From NCBI GenBank assembly GCA_030374765.1, contig JARGXX010000017.1:273014-337013 (forward strand): 64,000 nt of DNA, written 5' to 3'. A model generated the notes under the pieces. That model saw only the letters and a list, made by a program, of their open reading frames with translations, searched no databases and was not told the origin of the DNA. Shown one piece after another: positions 10,681-23,109 of this stretch (position 1 is the stretch's first letter; each line of letters opens with the position of its first letter). Made by a program: the position numbers and the translations under genes. This DNA comes from Agarophyton chilense. Taxonomy: Eukaryota > Rhodophyta > Florideophyceae > Gracilariales > Gracilariaceae.

Positions 10681-10919
10681 TGCGATCTCGTCCTCGTGTG
10701 CTATTACCACTCCCCAAGGAGATCGACACTTATTTGATTGGGCTTATGGGCACATTTCATTTTTAACTATGTTCTACGAATCTAAAAAATCTCGGAGCCG
10801 AGAAAAAAACAAAGAATTAAAGAGCAATAAAATGGACAGGAACACAAATGTAAAAATTATATTGACGATCACTTGTCCTCTAACATATGAAACTCAAAAA
10901 GCGAGAAGCAATTGAAGAC

Positions 10920-12119
10920 AGAACACAATGAGAAAGAGTGGAAGACGCAAAAGCAGCGTTCGTCGTTGGGCCCAGAACACTGGGTAGCAGTTTCATTGCT
11001 ATATGAAACAGGTGTGTCGTTCTCCAAGATCGGTAGACGCCGTATGCAGCGGTGGGCTACTTTTTAAAGCCAATCTGGGTGAAGGAACCAGGAAACAACG
11101 ACTTAGCCGTCAAGGTTTACGGGCTACGACAGTTACCATTCATCGTAAAATGTAGAAAGGCGGCTTGCACCGCAGCTCCAGAAGACTGGGAGCGATAAAA
11201 GAAATGAAGAGGCCTATTAGTATCCGTAACGCCGGTTAGGACATATTTTGGGAACGCGCCTTGCTCCCCATATGGTTCGCGCTTAGTGAGGGGGGTATGT
11301 AGTATTCTACTATTTAGCGGTTCCGATGGTTTCCTGTTTCAAAGTTGCACTTGAAACACGTTTCTGAGTGGTGTAATCGGTACTATGGTATGAAGCGGCG
11401 TCCTGCGCAGGATGCCAGGAGGAAGGATACATAATGTGAACACGTTATGTAATGAGTCGAGTGGTTTGCCGCGCTGCGCGTCTATATGCTACCATTCCTA
11501 GTAGAATGCAATATTGGCAAGTGCGCATGTAGTGGCGACCCAAGTGTCGGGTATTACTACCCTTTTTAGCTAGAAGTCCATCCGGTACCATACAAGTACA
11601 GTAGTCTGGCTAAGTGGATGACTACTGGGCATAATTCTTTTTATTTGGGTGCCTACCTTGATACACAGTATATTAAGCCCTAGTGGTGAGCGCTGACTCC
11701 AATAAAAAAAAGGCAAAATGGGCATCATGAGTATTCTGTAGCCTTCTCAGTATTCCTTAACCGTAGATCCGGACCAGCTATAATAGAGAGTCAGTCCACA
11801 AATACTTCTCGAACCGTCTCGTTTACTACATTAAATCCATGTTCTATAGCTACACTGTTCACCATTGCTGGCCAGTAGCCTTACAACCCACGTCTAGCTC
11901 AGGGATGAAACGGATACTGCCGCGGACATGCACTTCCCTGCACATTCCGCGAGGCCCCAGGAGGGTAAGATTCATATTGATGATGATTAAAACCTGAGAA
12001 AGCAGTTTTCTAAGATGTTCCAAGCTCATAATGACCTATTGAAGTAGTTTGAAGTCCTGAGTTTCAGAATCGAAACCTCTTTTTTCAAAAATTTGTTCGA
12101 AGACATCCGTCTTTAACGG
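10920..12119. other. No gene recognised
   Basis: About 1.2 kb without an open frame above 60 codons, or any motif I can place. It probably consists of decayed retroelement sequence (the missing RNase H, integrase and LTR of relic 1 would fall here), but I could not recover conserved blocks. Confidence 0.4.
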
Positions 12120-12609
12120 GTGCATGAAAACAAATTAATGGAGTGTTTCAGTATTCCTGTCGTTAAGCTAAAGAACGATGAAACCCGATCCGATCGTAAT
12201 TGTTCCCGTTTGGAGAAATTACAGCAAACCATCTTGATTAATGATAACAACCCAAAAGGAGCCGAGAGCTATCCTGGGGAACTCAAAGCACATTTATATG
12301 GTTGACAACCACCGAAAGCGTAAGAAGCAAAAAAACTACGATTCTGATATCTTAATCGTTCCCGGTCTTTATTAAAATCTCATCATTCAAACGGGTCGAA
12401 CTCATTAGATTTCACATCAGACGACGCTAACCGAAGGTTGTCGTCTCGTTCTAAACGGCTGTCTTCCACCCAATGTGTAGGTAATACCAGTATTAAGAAA
12501 AGGAAGAACACTTGTTTGAAGGAAGTGAAGTGTTCTAACCCCCTGTACAGAAAGATTGTATCCTAATAATATTAACTGCTGTAGAACTTATCATTGGATT
12601 GGGAACTTC

Positions 12610-13090
12610 GAGGAAAAGGTGAGTTGAAAGACTGCATAAAGCGTATGCAACATTTCCTCAGTAACCATTCAATTTCTGCAAAGGATTCCATCTTTATATT
12701 GGATTTCTTTGCACGCTATCTTGCTGAAGCCATCATACGTGTTATGAATTAGGATTAGGGTTATACTCAACTACCCTAGTTTCTACGTGGCGTAGCCTAG
12801 GATCGGTATGAGTCTGTAAGAGGTTCATCCCGAGCCCCTGAAGGAGTAGTTACGTGCTGGCTTGGAGCCTTGCACTGCCTTTTGAGATCTTATGCCACTA
12901 ACCAAACGATTCAATCTGCTATTCTCGCTCTTTGTGACACCAACCACAAGAATGGGGAACTAGAAATGGAGTTCTCGGTACGTCTGAATAAGGCTTTCCA
13001 CCGTCGTGGTAATGTTTATTACGCTGGAGAGAGCTTTACAATGTACATCGATAGATTGGATCCCACAATCTGTAAAATGATCGCTTGATA
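12610..13090 (+). pseudogene. Gag capsid relic of chromovirus relic 2
   Basis: MQHFLSNHSISAKDSIF, then ILDFFARYLAEAII, aligns with the gag piece of relic 1. After a break, 12870-13088 encodes LLRSYATNQTIQSAILAL, then EFSVRLNKAFHRRGNVY and FTMYIDRLDPTI. This is the style of fungal chromovirus Gag, where a capsid helix bundle ends in an IDGLDP-like segment. Only family-level pattern matching supports the call. Confidence 0.55.
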
Positions 13091-13203
13091 TTGAGAATAC
13101 CGAACGAGAACCACAATTTTGAAGTTAGTGGAAACTGTGCAATCGAAAGGCGATTTTTTGAGCTATTATCCCTGGTTAAAAGTCCTGATCCGCAAAGGCG
13201 CTG

Positions 13204-13803
13204 ATGATTAAAACAAATTCGCCATCCCTATCGTTCTTCGCGAGTATACACCCCCAAAGAGAATACGATAATGTTCAATTCGATCGCAGCTATAGCCCAT
13301 CTGTTCCGAAAACAGAAGTCAGGTGTACTATTGATACCTCTCATGACACAGCTCAGTATCAACCGCTTTCTTACAAAACTCCGCCTTGTGTCCAAGGGGC
13401 TCATATTCCCTATAAAAAATCGAATACCCGACAAAGTTATTCTAGATGGAAAGATACCGGGACTGCGGTGAAGTTCATAGATGCTCGTTCGATTGTGTTG
13501 CCTCCAAGCCCTGCACTCATATTCCCCATGTATTATGAACACGGTTGAATTTACCCAGACTATATTCTCACATTGACATACTTCGCCCAAGTCATCAGTT
13601 AATATGAGACATTGAACACTAAGTTGAACCCGATCATACCCAAGGCTTCGTATCTCGCTGTGAAACCAGACTTTGAAAAGATTATCCCGGATGAAAACCC
13701 TTGCAATGCGTTGCTTAAAACGGTTTACCCAACCAACAGTCCGTTTCCCACTCATAAGGATAACGCCACTGCCACCCCGCATGCCGGTGATTTAGGATTC
13801 TGA
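13204..13803 (+). pseudogene. Probable gag C-terminal or linker relic
   Basis: Short plus-strand open frames (13204-13548 and 13612-13803) sit between the capsid-like and protease-like segments of relic 2. Composition is Ser/Pro/Tyr-rich and no zinc knuckle is intact. A competing 184-codon frame lies on the minus strand but shows no motif. Assignment is by position only. Confidence 0.25.
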
Positions 13804-14036
13804 GGCCTCGCTTCAAGAGGTAAAGGCCCAGGAAAATTTAACACAGTAGTCTCGTCTCACCTTTGGCAACTTCGTTCCAGAAAGTGAGACTGTTGACGGC
13901 CGAGGCGTCTCCTCCTCGCTCCAAGGTCAAAATTCTTAATAGGAAACAGGCCGCATTAGACTTTGAATATGAAAACGTTGGTGTTCTGTGTTGAACGTGG
14001 AAACGGAGTAAACATAACAATTTCACGAGTAGATTC

Positions 14037-14315
14037 ATGGTAAGGGGAAAGCACAATTACAAGGTGTATGCTGATCTTTGTTTATCACCCCAATTAATGG
14101 TACCATTTCCCACTGTTTTAGATACAGGTTCTGGCCCAAACTTTATCCTAAAATTGCTTTTGCTTCCGCGGTATCGGTCCCAGATTCCCGTAATGTCCTA
14201 TATCGCAGACACGAATAAGAACCAGTTGTCAACGCTGGGAATTATCGAGATGGTCTTCCGCTTGGGTTACTTCATGGTGAACATTGATTTCATCGTGTGT
14301 CCGAAGAGTATCTGA
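14037..14315 (+). pseudogene. Aspartic protease relic of chromovirus relic 2
   Basis: The frame encodes HNYKVYADL and then VLDTGSGPNFIL, matching NYKVRINVGL followed by VLDTGAGPNLVY in the protease of the element at 1685-2467. Catalytic DTG is intact. The C-terminal part (MVNIDFIVCPK) matches VRTWFLVCPN in the same element, so this is a near-complete protease core of about 90 residues, ended by a TGA. Confidence 0.75.
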
Positions 14316-15179
14316 AGCCCCCGTAATAATGGTATGTGACTATTGCGATAGAATCATTAACTAGATAAAACCGCGCTTCATTCGTATGGAATTTAAACCC
14401 GTTCATCGGTTCCAATAGTCCGTCGTCCGTTAAGGTGTAGCTCAAACAAGCTCGTACATTACCCTGCCCAGCAGGAGATCCCATCCACTTCGCGAAAATC
14501 TACTTATCTTCGCGTGGCTGCGTCGATACGAATCACACCTGAGTCCCGATTCTGGGTGCACTTCAACTCTCGTAAAAACATATTTCTGTTTTTCGAACAC
14601 CTTTCATAGCTGTACGATTAATATCAACCTGCCATAGCGAATGGCATTGTCCAGACTGAGCCGGACAAACTTTTCAAGGTTTTATTTGCCAATCTAGTCG
14701 CCACACTGAAACTATTGGGGAAACCCAAAGTGATTGGATCGGTCATGACCTCCACTCCCCTTCCCCCCTTCACACCATGGTCCGTACGAAGTTGGTTGCG
14801 GCTGATGTACTGAAACACATACACTCTGAAGAAAGGGGAAACAAGGTCACCCAATCACTCAGTATTCCGGACCGAAAACTTTCCAAAGCTGAGAAAGACC
14901 TTGTTCCGACGAGCTATGACCGGATAGAACCGTGAAACAACGTAAAGAACTCGACCTCTGCCATGTCCCAGGTTTGCACCATGATCGTCTCTGTGACATA
15001 TCACGAGAGTTTGTACCAATACAGGATGGCTCTTTTGGTGAGATTATTACAATGGACTATCGGATAGACTAGATTTCAAACATTAGACCCTTTGCTCATC
15101 CTTACGGGGCAGGCCCGAAGGCTCGTGAGGAAAAATAATTACAAATAGAAAAATGCTTCAAAATGGAGTAATCGAGCCG

Positions 15180-15810
15180 GCTCGGATGTCGTTGGCATCA
15201 CCACTAGTAAAGGCTCCAAATTTCGATGGTCCTGGCGTCTCTGCATCGATTAGCTTCACTTGAGGAACGTGACCGTCAAGGACATGTGTCAGATTCCGCG
15301 CATGGATTAGTACATTGAATCGCTTGGCCCTGCTACCGTCTTTTCAGCTTTTGACGCCAATTGGAGATAATGAAAAGTTCCGGTTAGCAAAAGGACTAGG
15401 AAAAATTTGTCTTTGTCTGTCATTCTGGACTCTACTGTTTCAAATGGATGCCTTTTGGTCTGACCAATGCCCACGCTAGCTTTCATCGTGCTCTATGTAT
15501 CCTACTAGTCTGCTTTACGCTGCGTAGCTTTCTCGTTTATCCGAAAGATAGCATTGTTTTCTCGGATAATCTAGATGATTACCTAACGAATGTCAAGCAC
15601 AAGCCAGTCGTGGACAACGCACACCCAAAAAGCCAAGCTAATTCGTTATCAAGTGCATTGAAATCCTTCAAAGAAGTAGGCCGCCGCGCACACGCTCCCA
15701 AAGGACATACAGTCCACCCTCATCCCCGGCACTTGAGCGAAAGAAATGCCGAGACTTTGGAAAAAACGTTGGAAGCAATATTACTAAGTCGATGCGTCTG
15801 AACTCACTGA
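15180..15810 (+). pseudogene. Reverse transcriptase relic of chromovirus relic 2
   Basis: Readable blocks are QIPRMD, then YIESLGPATVFSAFDANW (matching RMDDCLDSLGEAVLFKTLDA in the better copy), and at 15448 MPFGLTNAHASFHRAL, matching MPFGLKNAPATFERV. The catalytic YLDD is not intact; YPKDSIVFSDNLDDYL follows where it should lie. Multiple stops and shifts. Confidence 0.7.
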
Positions 15811-16094
15811 CAACGCCGCCATGCAAGCCCTCGCGTGGGAAGGCGGATCACACCACGCTGCGAAGCTCTCTCAGCCATTAGTTGGAATGCGCACGTGACA
15901 GAACTGTCTCCAATCCGGGAGATTGACCAATCAACGTAAATGGCGGTCAACTCCCCGGGGCACGGAGCATACTGGCACAACCGACTCCGTCGTCAACTTT
16001 CTCATTGTCAGAACGGATGTTAGCCCTTATGCTCACTTAGCGCGACCCATATCATAATCTCGAAAATGAGTCTGCGGCACACACACGGCCAATC

Positions 16095-16262
16095 AGGATG
16101 TTCTACGAGCAAGAAATTATTATTGAACATATTCCGGAACAGTCATACAATCCCTTATGGTTTCATACCGTACCTTGTCTGTTGGTACGGCTATGGTACC
16201 TAGGCCGACTCACATGACCAATTCAGCATCTCCTACGTTCGAAAGTGGTTTCATATAACCGC
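16095..16262 (+). pseudogene. Chromodomain relic of chromovirus relic 2
   Basis: After FYEQEIIIEHIPEQS, a frame shift gives YLVCWYGYGT, a stop, then ADSHDQFSISYVRKW. LVCWYGYG corresponds to the VRWFGY/VRWYGY core of the two other chromodomains in this window (5606-6037 and 42024-42566). It marks the 3' end of relic 2's pol. Confidence 0.5.
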
Positions 16263-18547
16263 TGAACGCGTCCAGGGATCACTGCAATGATCTTTAATGC
16301 GTAGGTAGGATATATGAACCACCGTGGTCGAAAAAAAGGAAAAGAAGATAGAAGATAGAAGAATGCTTTGAAGATGGAATGAAAAGCAAGGTGGATGCAC
16401 AATCTACTTGGTATCTACTCGACTATATCGGTATCGTACCGAGAAGTCCGAACCTGCCCTAAATCGGGAAGCTACGCCCTCTCTCCGGATCATCATCCCA
16501 TTACGGATTGGGAGAGCTACAACCTGAGTGGAGTGGTTGCCTTGAAGGCGGGAAATCAAAACCACGCGTATCTCGGAAACGTCACCACTGGAAGCGCTAA
16601 TCCCTAGCCCTACCTCTCGGAGAAACTGTAAGATCATGCTCGCCTGATCCGACGATGCGGCACTTGGCTCACCTGGAACGGAGGCAATCCCACCCGGAAC
16701 GCACAATGGTGGGGCCGGAAGTTCACCACCACTTTAAATGGCATGGGCAGCCTCCGCAAGGTTACCTACGTCAATATGTGGCATGAGAGGGTGCCCTGCG
16801 TTTGGTGGTTTCATCATAACTTGGGGTTAAACAGCCTCAGCGGACGCCCTCCCATCGTTTGGTTCAATATCGAAGGTCCGGTCCTAACAGTTGTAGACGT
16901 TATAATACTCGTCCAGGTCCACAAAACTGGTCGAATGCACCTCTGGCATATACTATGGAGCAAAGCGAAGTTTTTTAGAATCTTCTGAAGAGGTCTCATG
17001 TCCCTCCTAGGGGTTAAAATAGATGAACTCGTACGGGCGGGGTTCGATATCTTTCTTACAAGTTTTGCACCCGACCCCCGGGTACATATCCACTCTGTGA
17101 AAGAGGGACTCAGGCCCAATCAACCTGGTCAAGAAAATCGAGAAGTGTCATTACCTCTTGGGTGTTGGTTTCACTACCGATTGGGATGCGCAAGTTCAAA
17201 GCACGAGTGCCGATGCGGACTAGAAGTGGGATTGATCACAGTCGGTAATGGTCGTAAGCCTCCCAGAGGATGAAATCCGGCGCACGGATGGCACAATCGG
17301 TGAGTACAACGGACCGAAATCCGGACTGAGAACCTCGAGGAGGTAGGACACGTTATACTTGATTACAGGAGGTAATTCGATGTAACAACCTCGACGAGCA
17401 TGGAGATACGACCATGACGATATAATAGAAACATACCGACTGCGTCGGTTGGCCGCACGAATGCATTCAATCTCTAAGTTTTGGTACGGGACCACATACC
17501 TGAGCTGGGATCTTGCTTGCATCTCAAAGCCGATCATTGGAAAAACGTTCGCATGCCTTAGTCGTCTCCTTAGGCGGAACTCTGCGTGAATAATCGGCCG
17601 GACCTAGCAAACGGCGTCCTAGCGCACAAGGGGAAGGCCCCTCGACGGGAAAGTTACCAAACTCGATAGGCGCTCGATATATCCAAGTTCACCTTTGGTG
17701 CGGTACAGTCTGATGTCCTAGTTCATCGAGGATGGGACTTTCGAACGAACCCCGGCGAAGCCGTTGATGTCCGAGGTCGACAAATGTGGTACAATAGCCA
17801 GACACCAAGCAGCAGGAAGGCGTTCGGAATCTTCTCTTCTGGGGGATAGCACTGCAACCGAACTTTTCAGGGAATACACGGCGAAGTCGAGATATAAGCA
17901 TGAAGCAATCCTGCGCGGCAATCTGGGAGAGTGAGATGGAAGGAGTCAGGGCAATGGTATTGGTGGGAAAAGGGGATCCAATCACGAAAATAGGAAAGAA
18001 GAAAAGGTAAAAATGCGGCACGCAGTAGGGCGAGCGGGGTATAGTATGTGGGAGCCAAAGTAGTCGAAAAAGAAAGACACTATAAAGGACGAGAATACAT
18101 GAGTAGCAATGAAAATACGGCAGCCGTGGGAAATGTCTGTTGAAGATGTGAATTGGATAAGTCTACCGTGTAAAACACGGCACAGATCCCGAAAAGAGTA
18201 GTAGCACGTGCAAGTGGAATACACGAAGAGCCAAAGGAATCCTGTTGGAGAAGATTTACTGAGCTTTAAGGCGAGAACGCCAAGCCAATTTATAATGTAG
18301 ACGAATACAGTAAACTCCCTATCTTAAATAATGCAGATAATAAAATATATAACTAATCAGCAATGCTGGGCGCACATGTGTACACCTCGCGTGCATGAAC
18401 TGTCCTTCGGGAAATGATGCTTCGTGATAGGGACAAGACTCATAACACGCGCAAGCCATAAAAATGGCAAAGCCGTAGGATACCATCTTAACGAAGGTTG
18501 CAATTAAACTACTCCCCTCAAACCGATTTCATTGCACCTACTACTTC
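16263..18547. other. Unresolved decayed DNA between chromovirus relic 2 and the copia element
   Basis: Several open frames of 60-118 codons exist on both strands, for example minus-strand 16404-16706, 17220-17537 and 17689-18021, but none shows a motif or neighbour relation that I can support. The region follows a chromodomain relic just as the 311-codon antisense ORF follows the first chromovirus. I looked for homology between the two and saw only weak, unconvincing resemblance. Confidence 0.35.
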
Positions 18548-18552
18548 TACTC
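18548..18552 (+). repeat. Target-site duplication, left copy (TACTC)
   Basis: The pentamer TACTC abuts the first base of the 5' LTR and recurs immediately after the 3' LTR. A 5-bp duplication is the normal signature of Ty1/copia integration. Confidence 0.85.
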
Positions 18553-18981
18553 TGTAGATATTCGCATTGATTGCACTCAACTTTGCATTACGTTGACGTA
18601 TGAAATAATTTATCACTCATGGTTGGAGAGGGTGCATTAGTGACTCGAAGAGGAGAGTGAATATTATTATACGTAGTTCGAAGAGAGGGTATTACAAGGC
18701 GGTACACAGTAGAGGTAGCATTATGAGGGATCATCCAGAGCGCTATAAGAGGCGCTACTTCTGTGCGGCGCTCTAGTAAAGAACTCCTTCTTCTACAACA
18801 AAGCGAATACCGAGTATCACTTCAACGCATCCGACTTCACAGCCTTGAGGAGGCCGTAGCCTGTCACATCTGTATCCCAGCTTCGAGGAAGCCGGACAAC
18901 AAGAGGTAAGTTTCCTCTACAAATTATTTAACCAAATACCTCTATTCTTATCTTCTGTTGTTTTCTACAGGTTTCTCGACA
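18553..18981 (+). repeat. 5' LTR of copia element
   Basis: It matches 24585-25011 over its full length, including TATGAAATAATTTATCACTC and the GGAGCGCTATAAGAG block that may contain the TATA-like promoter. It starts TGTAGA and ends CTCGACA. An internal GAGGTAAGTTTCCTC stretch near 18905 resembles a splice donor, but no function is claimed. Confidence 0.92.
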
Positions 18982-19027
18982 GTTAGAACTGTCTTGGTCG
19001 ACCGCAATTTGACACCGAGAACCTGCA

Positions 19028-20620
19028 ATGTCGCAAGCGCCGAGTGACGGATCGCCATCTGGAGACGGAAATGCATATGGAACTATAGGATCAAAAACGG
19101 AGCCTATCATTGGTCTTAACACGAGCTCTCTGCGGACTTTCGAGAACGCAATGTACGATGACTTTGGAGATCCGAAACCGCCACCGGCTGACTCCTCTAG
19201 TGAAGTTATTGCTCAATCTAGGAACAGTGTTGAGGATTATGCTCGTGATATGTTGCAAATTTTTGAAGACACAGACTGGAGAAACGAACTACTTTGGTTT
19301 GAATTTACATCCACTTTTCGTCCAGACACTATCCCATATATTTCGAGATCTACTACTCTCATGTGGATCAAATTTCTTCTTTAAAGGGGAGTTTTTGTGA
19401 GACGGAAACAAGTTCTAGCTCGTACTAGAGCCTTAATGGAGTGTCTTACTCAAAATGTATTTGTACCAATGAATGAACGAATTCCGAACATCCCGCTATC
19501 ATATGAAAGGAACGAAGTACATCCGGGACAGACAATGGAAGGTCTGAACAACCATAGCCGAATTTCCAGACCTAGTCTACAACTCTCCGGTGTTCCGAAT
19601 CTAGATGATTCGATGCGACAGGGTCAATCATAGCCAAGGGGCGAATCTTCCAGGACAAACGAGAGTGCTATCGAAGTACGCGAACAGAACCAATCTCTTC
19701 TTGAATCATTACCTAGAACAACCATTCAGGATATGCTACCCAACTCAGTGGCCAACCAGGAACGTAATGCAGGACCGAGTTTGATTAACGAACGGAATGA
19801 TAAGATTGGTTCAAAACTTCAGCATTCTATTGGACTTAGCGGTCTAATGAAGACATTTCAAGGAAGACGAAAATTTGGCGGAGGATTTAACGAGGACTTA
19901 CAAAGAACTGTTGAACTTTATGACTCCATGGCCAGACTATGCCGTGTTACAGAAGAAGAAAAAGTTGAGGGAATCCAAATTATACTTTGCGATGATGCAC
20001 TATCATTCTTCGTGCGTACACACCGTGTCGGTGACACATATGAAGAAGTCTTACAGAAGTGAATCGATAATTACATGAATGCAGAACAGCGAAACCGAAC
20101 GCTGATACTTTGGCAATCACTGCTACCATCACAGGCCATGAGAAAAGAACCAGAAAAGAGTGAGTTAGAGGTCTTTCGAAGATTCTGTACTCGACTTAGG
20201 CAGCTGCAGACACAGCTCGACCCAGCCTACCGTGAAGACAATTTTCTGAGAGACCAGCTAATCGTTGCAGTCGACACAACCCAAATCACCCAATCTCTAC
20301 GAGAAAGAGTTCCATGCACATCTCAGGAGGCCAAAAGCCGTATCGCTACGTTTCTCTCGAATGATCCAAGAACTGCGGGAGCATTCATTTCATCACAGTC
20401 CGTATCGAAAAAGGAGTCAAGATCAGCCAATTATGCTTTGGGTAACATGTATGGAGGAAACGCACGAAAGAATCTGAAGGGTTCACGAAACGGAGACCTA
20501 ATGGAGCTCGTAAGATATCATCGAAGTGGCTGAAAGGGAAGGATTGCCATGTCTATGGTGAAAATCATCTGGCGAGGACTCGTCACAGCCCATAAGAGAT
20601 CAGGAATGCCATAGAAAAGA
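19028..20620 (+). pseudogene. Copia gag
   Basis: One reading frame runs from ATG 19028 to about 20620 and is interrupted by TAA (19382-19384), TAG (19631-19633), TGA (20060-20062) and, after a frame change, ends in a zinc-knuckle-like CHVYGENHLARTRH in which the second Cys is Tyr. The central part (FGGGFNEDLQRTVELYDS, then FFVRTHRVGDTYEEVLQ) is the style of fungal copia Gag nucleocapsid precursors. Each in-frame stop is one C-to-T change from a sense codon. Translation 46 bases after the LTR supports this as the first ORF. Confidence 0.7.
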
Positions 20621-21159
20621 TGAAGAAAAGGAACCCATCTGCATACGTCACCGAGGAAGATATGGCTTATATAGTGGGCGATCTGGCAACAGAACACAAA
20701 CACAAATCGGAGGACGAGGCAAACTTCGTATACTCCCGTGAGAGTGAGTCCAGTGATGATGAAGACATGGCGATGAATACAGCTGAAGACAGTCTATCAC
20801 TACACGCTTCAGACGAAGTTCATCTCGCGAACGCTTCTTTCGTCCACGGAAGTTCCTTTCACAAAAATATTAAAGAAGCGGTGTATACCATGCTGAATGA
20901 CCTCGCAAATGTAGAACGAACGCTATTTAAAGGAATATACATGGACACTTGTGCCAATCGCTCATCGGTAATGTTCTATCCACAGTACAAGGCGTATTGT
21001 GAAGAGGTTGATGTCCCATGTCAATTGAACGGTGATCAGGTAAGGAATTTAAATGGAATAGGAGGCAGTAGTAAACCAATCGGTACGGCGATGATTCCGG
21101 TACCCTTCAAAGACCTCAATCTTGTAATCGACGTCACTTTTCAGATTGTATCAGACTAA
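20620..21159 (+). pseudogene. Copia protease region
   Basis: An acidic Ser-rich linker (SESSDDEDMA) is followed by YMDTCANRSSV, where the retropepsin DTGA active site reads DTCA, so the glycine of the catalytic triad is lost. Downstream IGGSSKPIGTAMIPV is the usual flap-side pattern of fungal copia proteases. It ends at a TAA in IVSD-stop-VPTPLSMTDM, with continuation in the same frame into the GAG-pre-integrase-like part. Confidence 0.75.
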
Positions 21160-21333
21160 GTTCCTACACCACTGAGCATGACGGATATGATTGAGAACGG
21201 ATTGGAAATCAGCTTACAGAACAAGGAAGTGATGTACAAACATCTGAGACAGCCGCTGACGTTCTAGAACTGTTTACTGATTCACAAATGGAAAAGAGGA
21301 GACTTAGCCTTTTCACTGTACACAGAAGCTGAA

Positions 21334-21891
21334 TTGAAGAAGCTCCAAAGAGTTTTCCGACACCCGAGTGTTCAAGCTTTGGTTAATCTCTTGAAACGTG
21401 CACGACCGGAAGAGATGGATGTGGAAGTGAGAAAGGCAATCGAGGAACTTACAAATTCATGCATAACATGTGCAACCAACGCATCTCGGCCTAGAAGATT
21501 CAAAATCACTGTGGGAACTGATGAAATGAAGTACAATCACATTGTTGCTATAGATATAATGTACATCAAAAAACAACCGGTACTGAACGCTGTGTATGAA
21601 GCAACACACTACAGTGCCTCAGCATTTCTAAAGCGAGTAACTTCTTCACACGTTTGGAAGTCTTTCATTCGCTGTTGGACACGGATGTATCTTGGACCTC
21701 CATACGTTCTCAGGATAGAACAAGGCAGCAGTTTTGTATCGAAAGAAATTCTAGGATCAGTTGAAGCCGAAGGAATTTCAGTTCTTCAGTCCCCAATCGA
21801 AGCGCCATCCACTATGTCCCACGTCGAGCGATACCATGGAGCACTTCGAACCGCGTACATTAAAATCAGAGAGTCACTCTCAAGGGATTAA
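21334..21891 (+). pseudogene. Copia integrase
   Basis: A zinc-binding remnant (NSCITCATNAS) precedes the core. The first catalytic Asp is in VAIDIMY, the second is replaced by Glu in LRIEQGSSF (normally DQG), and Glu is in SHVERYHGALR. Ty1/copia order is confirmed because integrase comes before RT. The substitution of the central Asp suggests an inactive enzyme, independent of the stop at 21889-21891. Confidence 0.8.
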
Positions 21892-22016
21892 AGCAATCCA
21901 GAATGTCTTCAGATGGAAGTAAAGGCTGTCAAAGATACCATCGGTCCAGGAGGACTTTGTCCAATTCTCCTCCTTTATGGCTCGTTACCCCGACCGCCTG
22001 AAGAATCGCATTTTGA

Positions 22017-23075
22017 TTGAAGCACAGCGGAGGACCAAAGGGGAAAGAACACAGCGCTGCACTCACGAAACTATCAGCCGGTTCTCCTGTATATGTGTTC
22101 CGTGAAACATCCAAGCTCTGGGATGGGCCGTTCTTTTTTGTACAAATCGATGGCGAAACTGTAGTCGTACAACTCCCTCGTGGTCGCCGAATACTCCATT
22201 CTCATGTCTTCAAACCAGCGATTGGATCATTAATGGACAACATTTCTACCTCTGCCTCCAGCATTGCTCCAAAAACTCCTCAAAAAGAAAGGGCGCAAGT
22301 GGATATTGAAGACAAACAACTACTTTCAGAAGCGTTTTTGACGGATACATTCGGATCATTTTCTACAGCAGATGACATTTCAATGGAATCGAATGGTAGG
22401 GATTTTACTAAGGCAAGACACACGGAACTAGAAGGCCTACGGAAGAGAAAGACACTCAAGGTCGTGAAAATGAAGGACGTACCGAATGGCACACGTATAT
22501 ATGGATCGAGATGGCTAGATCTTTTGATGACGGTCAACGGACAGGCTATTGAAAATTCAAGACTGGTTGCTCAGAATTTTCGCGACAAAGAGGCATTGAG
22601 TATTTCCACAAAATCACCAACTGTTTCTAGACTCGGACAGCGAATTGCCCCATCTCTGGCAGCATCATTTCCAAGAATTGAAGCCTATGTAAGGAATATT
22701 TCTCAGGCATATATTCAGTCAGAATCCAAGATTGAGAAGATATATCTGAAAGCAACAGTAGAAATGGGACTCAAATCTGATGAAGTTTTGCTCGTCCTGA
22801 AGCCGTTGTACGGAATACCGGAGAGTGGTTTGAAATGGGTTTTAACTTACCACACACATCACCGACAGAAACTGAAAATGAAACCAACAAAAGCAGACAC
22901 ATGTGTATTATACAGAAGGGAAGATGCGCTTGAGGGTGTAACTGTGCTACAGGTTGACGATTCCTTTGGGTTTGGTAACGAAAAGTTTCTATTGACGGAG
23001 GACAAGGAAGCAGAACGATTCCAGAGCAAACCAAGGAAGATTTTAGGTAAAGGCCAAAGTTTGGACTTCAATTGA
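22017..23075 (+). pseudogene. Copia reverse transcriptase
   Basis: The frame begins in the integrase C-terminal basic region (VVVQLPRGRRILHSHVFK) and then carries RT blocks: GTRIYGSRWLD, SRLVAQNF, FPRIEAYVRNISQAYIQS, KPLYGIPESGLKW and LQVDDSFGFG, with the catalytic VDD retained. The invariant Asp of the first palm motif, usually in VDVSQAF, reads NISQAY, so one of the three catalytic acids is lost. The frame differs from the one used by the integrase core. Confidence 0.85.
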
Positions 23076-23109
23076 ATGACAATTAGCAGAATTTCCGACA
23101 GCACGATCA

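Larger units (their letters stand above)
12120..16262 (+). mobile_element. Decayed chromovirus relic 2
   Basis: Pieces appear in the correct chromovirus order on the plus strand: gag (12610-13090 and probably to 13800), protease (14037-14315), RT (15180-15800) and a chromodomain remnant (16095-16262). The spacing is close to a full element of about 4.2 kb without LTRs. Every domain carries stops or shifts. RNase H and integrase are not recoverable by eye between 15800 and 16090, implying deletion or strong decay. Confidence 0.65.

Noticed and set aside
16404..16706. Relic of the same antisense ORF as 6192-7127
   Set aside because: The position after a chromodomain is similar, but residue similarity was too weak to support homology by eye.
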